Of a DNA stretch of 64,000 nt, positions 1-8,638 are shown piece after piece (the first letter of the stretch is position 1; each line of letters opens with the position of its first letter). The notes under the pieces are model-generated. The model was not told the DNA's origin, ran no database searches, and saw only the letters and a program-made list of their open reading frames with translations. Made by a program: the position numbers and the translations under genes. This DNA is from Pseudomonas trivialis (GTDB lineage: Bacteria > Pseudomonadota > Gammaproteobacteria > Pseudomonadales > Pseudomonadaceae). The DNA lies in NCBI RefSeq assembly GCF_001439805.1, contig NZ_JYLK01000009.1, positions 62,001-126,000 of the forward strand. Direction: 5' to 3'.

Positions 1-228
1 ACCTGTACCAACGTTTTTGCCCGGATCAGGATTGACGCTGACTTCCTCAAACCCACCCCCTGGCGCTGCTTTGACCTCCTGTACCAGCTCCTGATCCTTG
101 GACGGGCTGGAATCGATTGCGCGTTTAGCCCGCCCAATTGCGAGTGTCTGATTATCTTGGCTTTCAGGAGGCAGTATTGGCGCTGTCGAAGGGGGCAAGG
201 GGGTATAAAACGGGTGACTGATTTGCAT
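1..228 (-). CDS. Unidentified protein, N-terminal part only (gene leaves the window)
   Basis: The minus-strand frame is open from the MFS stop at 436 down to base 1. Its first ATG is at 228, with a GTG alternative at 330. The visible 76 residues are rich in proline, with PPSTAPILPP near the start and VNPDPGKNVGTG at the edge, and carry no signal peptide or membrane segment. I do not recognise the family; such Pro/Gly-rich starts occur in secreted toxins and bacteriocins, but that is only a thought. A second frame is also open across the same stretch but gives an Arg/Lys/Gln-rich product that looks less protein-like. The call rests on the open frame alone. Confidence 0.35.
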   Translation of the reverse strand, partial: MQISHPFYTPLPPSTAPILPPESQDNQTLAIGRAKRAIDSSPSKDQELVQEVKAAPGGGFEEVSVNPDPGKNVGTG

Positions 229-435
229 GGCTGGAGGCTCTGGGCATGTCGCGGCGTTGGATTGCACCTTCTGTGGTATTGGGGTAGGTAAAGTTCCAGT
301 GCCAAGTAGCCCTTTTCGCTCCTTTGGCACTATGAGATATCGCTCTGCGCGCAGCCGGGTCTGGAAAAGGGCCGCCCAGCTTGGCTGGTGAGTCGATCCA
401 TTCGTTCTGCCAGCCTGTAAACGACTTGACGGTGA

Positions 436-1674
436 TCAATTGCTTGGTTCTTCCTTGGGCACATGCATCCGGTCCCGATTGGCCAAGGTCGGGAACAGTT
501 TTATCCACACCCCGGTCACCACCAGCGTGCCGATCCCGCCCATCACCACGGCGGGCACGGTGCCGAACCAGTGGGCGGTAATGCCCGATTCAAATTCGCC
601 CAGCTGATTCGACGCGCCGATAAACAGACCGTTGACCGCGCTGACGCGTCCGCGCATTTCATCCGGGGTTTCCAGTTGCACGAACGAAGCGCGAATGACC
701 ATGCTGATCATGTCCGCCGCGCCCAGCACCACCAGCACCGCCAGGGAAAACCAGAACGAGGTGGACAGGCCGAAGGCAATGGTCGCCACGCCAAACACCC
801 CCACGGCGGTGAACATCACGCGGCCCACCTTGCGGTCGACCGAGAACCGCGCCAGCCACAACGACATCAACAGCGCGCCCACCGCCGGTGCCGAGCGCAA
901 CAGGCCCAGGCCCCAGGGGCCGGTCAGCAAAATGTCCCTGGCGAACACCGGCAGCAACGCGGTGGCACCCCCCAGCAGCACGGCAAACAGGTCGAGGGAG
1001 ATCGCGCCGAGGATGTCCGGGCGGCTGCGGATAAAACGGATGCCGGCCAGCAACGAATCCAGCGTGGCCTTGCCTTTGTTCAGCGGCGTCTGGCGGGCGG
1101 GCAGGTTGAGCATCAACACGCAGGCGATGAGGTACAGCACCACGGTGGGGCCGTACACCCAGACGCTGCCGAATGCGTAAAGCAGACCGCCGAGTGCCGG
1201 GGCGACGATGGTGGCCAGTTGCTGGGCCGACTGCGACGAGGCCACCGCCCTCGGAAACAACGCGCTGGGCACGATGCTCGGCAACAGCGCCTGGGTGGTG
1301 GGCTGTTCAAACGAGCGGGCAGCGCCAAGCAGGAAGGCAAGGATAAAGATCATCTCGCGGGTCACGTGGCCGGTCAGGCCGCCGATGGCCAGGGACAGCG
1401 CGATCAAGGCCTGCACGGTCTGGCAGATGGCCGCAACCCTGCGCCGCTCATAACGATCGGCCACATGCCCGGTGTGCAGCATGAACAGCACGCGCGGTAC
1501 AAACTCCACCAGACCGACCAGGCCCAAGTCGAGCACGTTGCCGGTGAGTTGATAGAGGTTCCAGCCGATGGCTACGGTGAGCATCTGAAAGCCGCTGGCG
1601 GTGAAGATTCGCGCCAGCCAGAACGCGATGAAAGGACGGTGATGACGTAACAGCAACGCGGGTTCACTGGGCAT
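436..1674 (-). CDS. MFS transporter (EntS-like, MFS_3 type)
   Basis: A 412-residue inner-membrane protein with about twelve hydrophobic segments. The MFS loop 2-3 signature appears as GHVADRYERRR near residue 70, and a related DEMRGRVSAVN loop lies near residue 340. The later half resembles the MFS_3/EntS branch of exporters. It reads away from cioA and is followed closely by the partial gene at the window edge. The substrate cannot be inferred from sequence or context. Starting at MPSEP gives a full-length family member. Confidence 0.85.
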   Translation of the reverse strand: MPSEPALLLRHHRPFIAFWLARIFTASGFQMLTVAIGWNLYQLTGNVLDLGLVGLVEFVPRVLFMLHTGHVADRYERRRVAAICQTVQALIALSLAIGGLTGHVTREMIFILAFLLGAARSFEQPTTQALLPSIVPSALFPRAVASSQSAQQLATIVAPALGGLLYAFGSVWVYGPTVVLYLIACVLMLNLPARQTPLNKGKATLDSLLAGIRFIRSRPDILGAISLDLFAVLLGGATALLPVFARDILLTGPWGLGLLRSAPAVGALLMSLWLARFSVDRKVGRVMFTAVGVFGVATIAFGLSTSFWFSLAVLVVLGAADMISMVIRASFVQLETPDEMRGRVSAVNGLFIGASNQLGEFESGITAHWFGTVPAVVMGGIGTLVVTGVWIKLFPTLANRDRMHVPKEEPSN

Positions 1675-1993
1675 CGGAGAGGCTGGCCGGAGCTTGAGGG
1701 AACGGTGAGATTATCATCAAGCTGTAACAAGTAGTTGCAAGAACGGCAGTGAGGCAGCCTGTCACGCGTCAATCGACCACACGGCCACTGACACAAAATA
1801 GGACTACTCTTTTACCAATGCTTGATCCAGATCAAACCCCGCGTCGGGATTGGGTCTGGAGGCCGCAAGGCCAGAATCCCTGCGTGGCTGGCAATAAAAA
1901 GAAACGAATTGAAATTCGCCACACTCCATATCCGTGGGGGCATTGGGTGCAGGCTCCTGCCCGCAGCCGGTATTACCTGACAGAGGAAAACTT
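1675..1993. other. Divergent promoter region, MFS gene / cioA
   Basis: This 319-base spacer between two divergent genes holds no convincing coding frame. It contains the Anr box at 1822-1835 and the cioA ribosome site GAGGAAAA just before 1994. The Anr box lies about 160 bases before cioA, so the cioA transcript may have a leader of roughly 100 bases or more. I saw no other repeated or structured element. Confidence 0.6.
1822..1835 (+). promoter_or_regulatory. Anr/FNR-type operator upstream of cioAB
   Basis: TTGATCCAGATCAA is a perfect match to the Anr/FNR consensus TTGAT-N4-ATCAA. In P. aeruginosa, Anr is known to act on the cio promoter. Its presence before cioA here fits oxygen-dependent control of the alternative oxidase. 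Whether it activates or represses depends on its position relative to the transcription start, which I cannot locate. Confidence 0.8.
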
Positions 1994-3427
1994 ATGTTCG
2001 GTTTGGAGGCGCTCGATCTCGCCCGAATCCAGTTCGCGTTCACGATCTCGTTCCACATCCTGTTCCCGGCCATCACCATCGGCCTGGCCAGTTACCTTGC
2101 GGTGCTGGAAGGCTTGTGGCTCAAGACCCGCAACGACACCTACCGTGACCTCTACCACTTCTGGTCAAAGATCTTCGCCGTCAACTTCGGCATGGGCGTG
2201 GTCTCGGGCCTGGTCATGGCCTACCAGTTCGGCACCAACTGGAGCCGCTTCTCGGACTTCGCCGGCGCCGTCACCGGGCCGTTGCTGACCTATGAAGTGC
2301 TCACGGCGTTCTTCCTCGAGGCCGGTTTTCTCGGCGTGATGCTGTTCGGCTGGAACAAGGTGGGGCGCAACCTGCATTTCTTTTCCACGGTGATGGTGGC
2401 CGTGGGGACGCTGATTTCGACGTTCTGGATTCTGTCGTCCAACAGCTGGATGCAGACGCCCCAGGGTTTTGAAATCATCGATGGCCGCGTGATTCCGACC
2501 GACTGGTTCGCCGTGGTCTTCAACCCTTCGTTTCCCTATCGCCTGGCGCACATGGCCACGGCGGCGTTCGTGGCCACGGCGTTCTTCGTCGGTTCCTCGG
2601 CGGCCTGGCACCTGCTGCGCGGCAAGGACAACCCGGCGATCCGCAAGATGCTGTCGATGGCGATGTGGATGGCGCTGATCGTTGCGCCCATCCAGGCGGT
2701 GATCGGTGACTTCCACGGCCTCAATACCCTGCAACACCAGCCGGCGAAAATCGCGGCCATCGAAGGTCACTGGGAAAACAAGGGCAATGAGCCGACCCCG
2801 CTGATCCTGTTCGGCTGGCCGGACATGAAGGCTGAAAAAACCAAATACGCGGTGGAGATTCCGTATCTGGGCAGCCTGATCCTGACCCACTCCCTGGACA
2901 AACAGGTGCCGGCGCTCAAGGAGTTCCCGCCTGAAGACCGCCCCAACTCGACCGTGGTGTTCTGGTCGTTCCGGGTCATGGTCGGCCTGGGCTTCCTGAT
3001 GATCTTCACCGGTCTGTTCAGCCTGTGGCTGCGCCGTGGCAACCGGATGTACACGTCCAAACCGTTTCTCTACCTGGCACTGTGGATGGGCCCGTCCGGC
3101 CTGATCGCGATTCTCGCCGGCTGGTTCACCACCGAAATCGGCCGCCAGCCATGGGTGGTGTACGGGCTGATGCGCACGGCGGATGCATCCTCCGGGCACA
3201 GCCTGGCGCAGATGACCATCACGCTGGTGCTGTTCGTGGTGGTGTACTTCGCGCTGTTTGGCGCGGGCCTGGGCTACATGATGCGCCTGGTGCGCAAAGG
3301 CCCGGTCAGCCACGAAAGCACCGAACCGACCCCCGGCGGCCCCGGCCAGAAACGCACGCCGGCGCGTCCGCTGTCGGCGGCCGATGACGGCACCGATGAC
3401 GACCACCTCCAGCACAAGGGGCATTGA
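1994..3427 (+). CDS. cioA: Cyanide-insensitive bd-type quinol oxidase subunit I
   Basis: The 477-residue CydA-family subunit of the inner-membrane quinol oxidase that reduces O2 to water. Visible haem ligands are His21 in FTISFHILFPA, the His of YRLAHM (about residue 187) and the Met of WVVYGLMRTADA, next to the conserved GRQPW motif. The Q-loop is short (around 260-320), as in CIO-type rather than E. coli CydA enzymes. ATG 1994 follows GAGGAAAACTT; an in-frame ATG 60 bases upstream lacks this site. It overlaps nothing and is one base from cioB, so the genes are surely cotranscribed. The Anr box lies upstream. Confidence 0.95.
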   Translation: MFGLEALDLARIQFAFTISFHILFPAITIGLASYLAVLEGLWLKTRNDTYRDLYHFWSKIFAVNFGMGVVSGLVMAYQFGTNWSRFSDFAGAVTGPLLTYEVLTAFFLEAGFLGVMLFGWNKVGRNLHFFSTVMVAVGTLISTFWILSSNSWMQTPQGFEIIDGRVIPTDWFAVVFNPSFPYRLAHMATAAFVATAFFVGSSAAWHLLRGKDNPAIRKMLSMAMWMALIVAPIQAVIGDFHGLNTLQHQPAKIAAIEGHWENKGNEPTPLILFGWPDMKAEKTKYAVEIPYLGSLILTHSLDKQVPALKEFPPEDRPNSTVVFWSFRVMVGLGFLMIFTGLFSLWLRRGNRMYTSKPFLYLALWMGPSGLIAILAGWFTTEIGRQPWVVYGLMRTADASSGHSLAQMTITLVLFVVVYFALFGAGLGYMMRLVRKGPVSHESTEPTPGGPGQKRTPARPLSAADDGTDDDHLQHKGH

Positions 3428-3428
3428 G

Positions 3429-4436
3429 ATGGGTATTGATCTTCCGCTGATCTGGGCCGTGATCATCATCTTCGGCATCATGATGTACGTGGTGATGGAC
3501 GGCTTCGACCTGGGTATCGGCATCCTCTTTCCGTTTATTCCGGGCAAGGTCGACCGTGACGTGATGATGAACACCGTCGCGCCGGTGTGGGACGGCAACG
3601 AAACCTGGCTGGTGCTTGGCGGCGCGGCGCTGTTCGGCGCGTTTCCGCTGGCCTATTCGGTGGTGTTGTCGGCGCTGTACCTGCCGTTGATTCTGATGCT
3701 GATCGGGCTGATCTTTCGCGGCGTGGCCTTCGAGTTCCGCTTCAAGGCCAAGGACCACAAGCGCCACCTGTGGGACAAGGCGTTCATCGGCGGCTCGATC
3801 GCCGCGACGTTCTTCCAGGGCGTGGCGCTGGGGGCGTTCATCGATGGCTTCCCGGTGGTCAACCGCCAGTTCGCCGGCGGCTCACTGGACTGGCTCACCC
3901 CGTTCACGCTGTTCTGCGGCGTGGCACTGATCTTTGCCTATGCATTGCTCGGCTGCACCTGGCTGATCATGAAGACCGAAGGCAAGTTGCAGGCGCAGAT
4001 GCACCGGCTGGCGCGGCCACTGGCCTTTGTGGTGCTGGCGGTGATGGGGGGCGTCAGCCTGTGGACGCCGCTGGCCCACGGCGATATCGCCTCGCGCTGG
4101 TTCAGCCTGCCCAATCTGTTCTGGTTCCTGCCGGTACCGATCCTGGTGCTGGTGACCCTGTATGGGCTGATTCGCGCCGTGGCGCGCCATGCGCATTACA
4201 CGCCGTTCCTGTTGACGCTGGTGCTGATCTTCCTCGGCTACAGCGGCCTTGGCATCAGCCTGTGGCCGAACATCATCCCGCCGTCGGTATCGATCTGGGA
4301 CGCCGCCGCGCCGCCGCAGAGCCAGGGCTTCATGCTGGTGGGCACGTTGTTCATCATCCCGTTCATCCTGGGTTACACCTTCTGGAGCTATTACGTGTTC
4401 CGCGGCAAGGTCACCCACGAAGACGGCTATCACTAG
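3429..4436 (+). CDS. cioB: Cyanide-insensitive bd-type quinol oxidase subunit II
   Basis: A 335-residue CydB-family membrane subunit that pairs with CioA. It starts MGIDLPLIW and has the family region VMDGFDLGIGILFPF, followed by WDGNETWLVLGG near residue 60. It has about eight to nine hydrophobic helices. Starting at ATG 3429, one base after the cioA stop, gives the normal family length. The ribosome site is AAGGGG in the cioA tail. It is directly followed by the small DUF2474 gene. Confidence 0.95.
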   Translation: MGIDLPLIWAVIIIFGIMMYVVMDGFDLGIGILFPFIPGKVDRDVMMNTVAPVWDGNETWLVLGGAALFGAFPLAYSVVLSALYLPLILMLIGLIFRGVAFEFRFKAKDHKRHLWDKAFIGGSIAATFFQGVALGAFIDGFPVVNRQFAGGSLDWLTPFTLFCGVALIFAYALLGCTWLIMKTEGKLQAQMHRLARPLAFVVLAVMGGVSLWTPLAHGDIASRWFSLPNLFWFLPVPILVLVTLYGLIRAVARHAHYTPFLLTLVLIFLGYSGLGISLWPNIIPPSVSIWDAAAPPQSQGFMLVGTLFIIPFILGYTFWSYYVFRGKVTHEDGYH

Positions 4437-4448
4437 GAGGGTCGCACG

Positions 4449-4616
4449 ATGTCCGGCAAACCTTCGTTGCACGAAATCGAACAGGCCGAAAAGCAGCCGC
4501 TGTGGCGGCGTCTCGGCTGGCTGGCAATGATCTGGACCGGCAGCGTGCTGGCCCTGTTCGTGGTGGCCAGCCTGATGCGCATGTTCATGAACGCGGCGGG
4601 CCTGACCACCCACTGA
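4449..4616 (+). CDS. DUF2474 small membrane protein of the CIO oxidase
   Basis: A 55-residue protein that starts 12 bases after cioB behind a strong AGGAGG. The N-terminal half is charged (residues 1-22) and is followed by one hydrophobic helix (about 24-47, WLAMIWTGSVLALFVVASLM) and a short tail. It matches the DUF2474 type commonly found as the third gene of cio/cyd operons, by analogy with the CydX subunit of bd oxidases. A role in assembling or stabilising CioAB is inferred from position and topology. Confidence 0.85.
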   Translation: MSGKPSLHEIEQAEKQPLWRRLGWLAMIWTGSVLALFVVASLMRMFMNAAGLTTH

Positions 4617-4625
4617 CATCCCTGT

Positions 4626-4647
4626 CCGGGCTTCGCGGCCCGGTTTT
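4626..4647 (+). terminator. Terminator of the cioAB operon
   Basis: CCGGGC-TTCGCG-GCCCGG is a perfect six-pair GC stem with a six-base loop, followed by TTTT. It begins 10 bases after the DUF2474 stop. A second imperfect AGGCC...GGCCT stem with a run of eight T lies just downstream, up to the rlmG stop, and can serve either strand. Confidence 0.8.
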
Positions 4648-4686
4648 CAGGCCTTGCTCTTCATCTGGAAGCGCAGGGCCTTTTTT

Positions 4687-5811
4687 TTACTTGCGCGCTT
4701 TGAGGATGACGAACTTGGGGGTAGCGGCGACTTGCTCGACGCCACGGAACAGGCGCGCCAATTTGCTGTGATAGCCCAGGTGGCGGTTACCGACGATATA
4801 CAGCGCGCCGCCGACCACCAGCGCTTCCCTGGCCTGCTGAAACATGCGCCAGGCGAGGAAGTCGCCGACCACCTGCTGCTGGTGGAAGGGCGGGTTGCAC
4901 AGCACCACGTCCAGCGATTGGGCTTCCTGACCGGCCAGGCCGTCGCCCGCACGCAGGATGACGTCACGCGCCCCCAGCGCCGCGCGCCAGTTCTCGTCGG
5001 CCGATTGAACGGCCATATAGGACTCGTCCACCAGGGTGTAGTGCGCATCGGGGTTGTGCAGCGCGCTGGCAATCGCCAATACGCCGTTGCCGCAACCCAG
5101 GTCGGCCACGCGGGCACTGCCCAGGTTGGTTGGCAGGTGGGGGAGGAAGGCGCGGGTGCCGATGTCGAGGCCTTCGCGGCAGAACACGTTGGCGTGGTTG
5201 AGCAGCGTGATGGCGGGCGTGTCCAGCGTGTAGCGGGTGGGGTAGGGCGACACGGCGGCCGGGCGGTCTTCAACGGTGGCGATCAGCAAACGGGCCTTTT
5301 TTACCGCCAGTGAGGCATGCATCGGCCCGATGTAGCGTTCGAGCAGTTCGCCGGCTGCCCGTGGCAAGTGTTTGACCATCGCCCCGGCAATCACCTCGGC
5401 GCCCGGCGCCAACTGGCCTTGCAGGCGGATCAGTTGTTCTTCAAGCAATGCCAGGGTTTTGGGGACGCGTACCAGCACCCGATCAAAGGGCCCTGTCGGC
5501 ACTTGGCTGGCTGGCACAAACGGCACGGCATCGAATGCCCTGGCGTTGCGCAAAAGATTTTTTTCGAGGCCCTGTGCGGCCAGGAACGAGTCACCGCTGG
5601 ACGTCACGTGCACCCGGCCTTCCAGGCTCGCCGCCAACGCGCCGAAACTGTCATTGAGCACCAGCACCCGGGTTGCCATCGTCGGTTGCTGCGCGGCCAA
5701 GTGGCTGAGCAGGTACTCGTCGGCTGCATCGAATGCCTGCAGCGGGTCATTGTGTTGCTCTGGCTGGCGAATCAGGTCGAGCTGGGCGAAGGGGCTGTCG
5801 AGCAGGGGCAT
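4687..5811 (-). CDS. rlmG: 23S rRNA (guanine-1835-N2) methyltransferase
   Basis: A 374-residue SAM-dependent methyltransferase of the RlmG/RsmC family. The N-terminal half is the degenerate MTase-like domain of this family. The C-terminal half carries motif I as ADLGCGNGVLAIA (about 233-245), the acidic LVDESYMAV, and the catalytic NPPFHQQQ motif (about 305) used by base N2-methylating enzymes. It is known to act on naked 23S rRNA in the large subunit. It converges with the cio operon. The start is a conventional ATG with a poor ribosome site. Confidence 0.9.
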   Translation of the reverse strand: MPLLDSPFAQLDLIRQPEQHNDPLQAFDAADEYLLSHLAAQQPTMATRVLVLNDSFGALAASLEGRVHVTSSGDSFLAAQGLEKNLLRNARAFDAVPFVPASQVPTGPFDRVLVRVPKTLALLEEQLIRLQGQLAPGAEVIAGAMVKHLPRAAGELLERYIGPMHASLAVKKARLLIATVEDRPAAVSPYPTRYTLDTPAITLLNHANVFCREGLDIGTRAFLPHLPTNLGSARVADLGCGNGVLAIASALHNPDAHYTLVDESYMAVQSADENWRAALGARDVILRAGDGLAGQEAQSLDVVLCNPPFHQQQVVGDFLAWRMFQQAREALVVGGALYIVGNRHLGYHSKLARLFRGVEQVAATPKFVILKARK

Positions 5812-5975
5812 GGCGGGGGAAACTCTGGGTCATCGATGGGCGTCGAGGCGGGAAGACCTGCCGCAACCATCTGAGCGAACTGCGAGGCGGGCCCTCGGGG
5901 CTGCATCAACACTCAGATTTGGCCGCAAATGTTACTTTTTTTTCGATGGGATTACATGGGGTGTTTACGCAACGC

Positions 5976-6686
5976 TCAAAACAGGCCGGCCTTGGACGCG
6001 CAGAGCACGGCGGCGATCTTGCTGTTGACGCCCAGCTTCTTGAGGCAACTGCTGATATGAAAGCCCACCGTGCGCTCGGCCAGGCACAAGATGGTGGCGA
6101 TCTCAGACGCTGTCTTGCCCATGGCCGACCAGCGCAGGATTTCCGTTTCCCGTGGTGTCAGCTTGCAAGGCGGGCTGATGCCGGGCGTATCGGCGAACTT
6201 CTGCGCGACCACCGCGTGCATCGCATGGCACATCCAGAGTACCTGGCCGGCTTTTTCGTAAAGCTCCTCGGGGCTGACCTCGCGCTTGCTCCGACCCAGA
6301 GTCAGCATGCTGAACACGCCCTGGAAATCATGCACCGCCTGGGTCCATCCCTGATGCACGCCAAACGATTTGGCCAGCGCCCATAAATCGGGGGTGGCAG
6401 CGAAGGTTTTTTCCTCCCAGACAATAGGCAGCACGCTGCGTTTGCAATGAGCAACTATGGGATCAACATCAAAAAAGTGAGCGTGTTTATAGGTGCTCGT
6501 CCATTCATTTGGATAGTTATTGAGGTTGATGGGTTTCGTTTGGTTGTTTGCTTGTTGTGAGCTCATTGTAAACGAGCAATATTCAAATCCGAGTTCGTAG
6601 GTCTGATTAATCACCATCTCATAAACAGTAGTGATCTTGTTCTCGCCTTCCAGCTTGGAAAGCCTTGTGTTTCGCCAGTTAACCAT
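5976..6686 (-). CDS. ppoR: LuxR-type AHL-responsive regulator without partner synthase (PpoR-like)
   Basis: A 236-residue cytoplasmic regulator. The N-terminal autoinducer-binding domain keeps the AHL-binding pattern Trp...Tyr...Asp-Pro (EWTSTYKHAHFFDVDP), a later Trp in LPIVWEE and Gly in GVHQGW. The C-terminal helix-turn-helix contains LTPRETEILRW and TVGFHISSCLKKLGV. ATG 6686 was chosen because GGAG lies eight bases upstream; an ATG 51 bases earlier has no such site. No luxI homologue is in the window, so it is a LuxR solo. From memory, P. putida ppoR also lies beside fpr and mscL. Confidence 0.85.
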   Translation of the reverse strand: MVNWRNTRLSKLEGENKITTVYEMVINQTYELGFEYCSFTMSSQQANNQTKPINLNNYPNEWTSTYKHAHFFDVDPIVAHCKRSVLPIVWEEKTFAATPDLWALAKSFGVHQGWTQAVHDFQGVFSMLTLGRSKREVSPEELYEKAGQVLWMCHAMHAVVAQKFADTPGISPPCKLTPRETEILRWSAMGKTASEIATILCLAERTVGFHISSCLKKLGVNSKIAAVLCASKAGLF

Positions 6687-7110
6687 CAGGAACGCTCCAT
6701 GAGTTTTGGTGTGACTTGGGTACGTCCTAGCTCCCAATGCGGCACGAAAACAGTGTAGGACATGCCTTGCAGAATTGAACGAAAAATCTTCTTTATATGT
6801 CAGATGGCATCTTTGATTTTTTGTACGGAGACAGTGGTTTTGTATAGCTTAATTGATTAAGTGGTCGATTTTTCAGGCTGTCCACTTAGAGGGCGCAGCT
6901 AATTAATGGCGTATTTGAAGCGGCGTAATAGCGAAATATTCAGTAAGCGTTATATGCATGCGATGCCAAGCAAGTGTATCTAAAAGTTAACACATTGCCC
7001 TTCATTACAACGTGCCGCGGTGGCAACCCGTGGCAATGCCAGTACAAACCAACGGTGTTTACCCGCCAGGGTTTGAGGGACACTAGGGCACCTGTAGAAC
7101 GGAGCCCCCC
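6687..7110. other. Divergent intergenic region, ppoR / fpr
   Basis: A 424-base AT-rich spacer with no supported gene. It holds the promoters of ppoR (minus) and fpr (plus). The clearest structure is the palindrome CTTAATTGATTAAG at 6848-6861. A GTGGCAA direct repeat occurs around 7018-7035, and the fpr ribosome site GGAG precedes 7111. Confidence 0.5.
6848..6861. promoter_or_regulatory. Palindrome in the ppoR-fpr spacer, possible operator
   Basis: CTTAAT-TG-ATTAAG is a perfect dyad with a two-base centre, about 160 bases before ppoR and 250 before fpr. Its AT-rich dyad form suits a helix-turn-helix protein. It is not a recognisable lux box, and the regulator is unknown. Confidence 0.3.
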
Positions 7111-7887
7111 ATGACGGCCAGTGCTGAGAAATTTACCCGCCAGACCCTGCTCGATGTGCAATCGCTGACCCCCAGCCTGTTTACCCTGCGCACCACCCGA
7201 GACGCCGGCTTTCGGTTCACCGCCGGCCAGTTCGTGCGCCTGGGCGTGACCAGGGCGGATGGCAGCACCGTATGGCGTGCCTACTCCATCGTGTCTTCGC
7301 CGTTTGACGAGCACCTCGACTTCTTCTCCATCGTGGTGCCGGGTGGCGAGTTCACCAGTGAGCTCAGCCGCCTGAAGGTAGGCGATACCTTGATGGTGGA
7401 ACGCCAGGCCACGGGCTATCTGACCCTGAACCGTTTCGTCGATGGACGCGACTTGTGGCTGCTGGGCACCGGGACGGGCGTGGCGCCGTTCCTGTCGATC
7501 CTGCAGGACTTTGAGGTGTGGGAAAAATTCGAGCGCATCGTCCTGGTGTACAGCGCCCGCGAGGCCAGGGAGTTGGCGTATCAATCGCTGATCAGGGAGC
7601 TGGGTGAGCGCGAGTACCTGGCCGAGTTCGCGCACAAGCTCACCTACGTGCCGATCGTCACCCGCGAGCAGCATCCGGGCGCCTTGAATGGGCGTATCAC
7701 CACCCTGATCGAAAACGGCGAACTGGAACGCGCCGCTGGCGTTGCGCTCACCCCGGAGCACTCCCGCGTGCTGATCTGCGGCAACCCGCAGATGGTCGAT
7801 GACACACGTCAGCTGCTCAAACAGCGCGACCTGCAGTTGAGCCTGAGCCGGCGCCCCGGGCAGGTGGCGGTGGAAAACTACTGGTAA
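7111..7887 (+). CDS. fpr: Ferredoxin/flavodoxin-NADP+ reductase
   Basis: A 258-residue flavoenzyme that passes electrons between NADPH and ferredoxin or flavodoxin. The FAD-binding half has RAYSIVSSPFDE (about 57-68), the RxYS motif that binds the flavin. The NADP half has LLGTGTGVAPFLSIL (about 117-131) and ICGNPQMVDD (about 231-240). It ends in VENYW, the aromatic C-terminus of bacterial type Fpr enzymes. It converges with mscL through a shared hairpin. In pseudomonads fpr responds to oxidative stress and iron status, but I saw no defined site for this upstream. Confidence 0.93.
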   Translation: MTASAEKFTRQTLLDVQSLTPSLFTLRTTRDAGFRFTAGQFVRLGVTRADGSTVWRAYSIVSSPFDEHLDFFSIVVPGGEFTSELSRLKVGDTLMVERQATGYLTLNRFVDGRDLWLLGTGTGVAPFLSILQDFEVWEKFERIVLVYSAREARELAYQSLIRELGEREYLAEFAHKLTYVPIVTREQHPGALNGRITTLIENGELERAAGVALTPEHSRVLICGNPQMVDDTRQLLKQRDLQLSLSRRPGQVAVENYW

Positions 7888-7892
7888 GCAAA

Positions 7893-7912
7893 AAGGCGCC
7901 CGCAGGCGCCTT
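7893..7912 (+). terminator. Bidirectional terminator between fpr and mscL
   Basis: AAGGCGCC-CGCA-GGCGCCTT is a perfect eight-pair stem with a four-base loop, five bases after the fpr stop. It has TTCTTT on the plus side and a T-rich run (complement of AAAAA) on the minus side, so it can serve both convergent genes. Confidence 0.85.
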
Positions 7913-7932
7913 CTTTGCGAAAACCGTTCGGC

Positions 7933-8349
7933 CTACAGCGGCTTGTCGTTCTGCGCCTTGAGCAGGTCGCGGATCTCACCCAGCAGCACTTCCTCCTTGG
8001 TCGGCACCGGTGGCAGGCTGGGGGCCTTGGCTTCTTCACGCTTGAGGCGGTTGATGACCTTCACGCCCATGAAGATCGCAAACGCGACGATGAGGAAGTC
8101 GACCACGCTCTGGATGAACTTGCCGTAGGCCAGCACCACGGCCGGTGCATCGCCCTGGGCTGCCTTGAGCGTTACCGCCAGGTCGCCGAAGTCCACGCCG
8201 CCGATCAACAGGCCCAGGGGGGGCATCACCACGTCGCCCACAAACGAGGACACGATTTTGCCGAAGGCGGCGCCGATGATGATACCGACAGCCATGTCGA
8301 CTACATTACCTTTGACCGCGAAGGCCTTGAACTCACTGATCACGCTCAT
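7933..8349 (-). CDS. mscL: Large-conductance mechanosensitive channel
   Basis: A 138-residue inner-membrane channel that opens under hypo-osmotic stress. Following the amphipathic start [17 protein letters not shown]1 is [18 protein letters not shown] with its Gly/Ala gate, TM2 is [19 protein letters not shown], and the charged cytoplasmic helix [12 protein letters not shown] closes the protein. Length and order match the family exactly. It converges with fpr. Confidence 0.97.
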   Translation of the reverse strand: MSVISEFKAFAVKGNVVDMAVGIIIGAAFGKIVSSFVGDVVMPPLGLLIGGVDFGDLAVTLKAAQGDAPAVVLAYGKFIQSVVDFLIVAFAIFMGVKVINRLKREEAKAPSLPPVPTKEEVLLGEIRDLLKAQNDKPL

Positions 8350-8638
8350 AGGTTTATTCCTTGTTACACATGAGAAGGGTGGGGCTCAGTGTAAGGCAGT
8401 CATGGCGGGCTCGCCCGACACAACTGTTAACACTGCCAGGTTTTATCGACACACCAAATCGCAAATAGTTTGCAAAGTGCCACCAATCGCGCGCGAAATA
8501 CGCGCTATTTGACGGGGTTGCGAGAATAATTTCTCAATCGTCCTGGTGGGCTTTTTCTATTTATCTTCTGACTCGCGGGTCACTAGCCTCTGGCAAGCAC
8601 AACTGAATGTGCGCGAAAAAAAACCAGAGGAAACCTCG

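Noticed and set aside
164..508. 114-codon minus-strand frame at the left edge
   Set aside because: It overlaps the end of the MFS gene in another frame and its composition is unlike a protein; the frame starting at 228 is a better candidate.
463..1650. Long plus-strand frame opposite the MFS gene
   Set aside because: Gln/His/Arg-rich shadow caused by high G+C at third positions; similar antisense frames lie opposite cioA, katB, radA, cstA, ettA and others.
8465..8508. AAATAG...CTATTT inverted repeat upstream of katB as an OxyR site
   Set aside because: The total length is 44 bases and the inner half-sites do not fit the ATAG-N7-CTAT pattern, so OxyR control is plausible from the family but not shown by this sequence.
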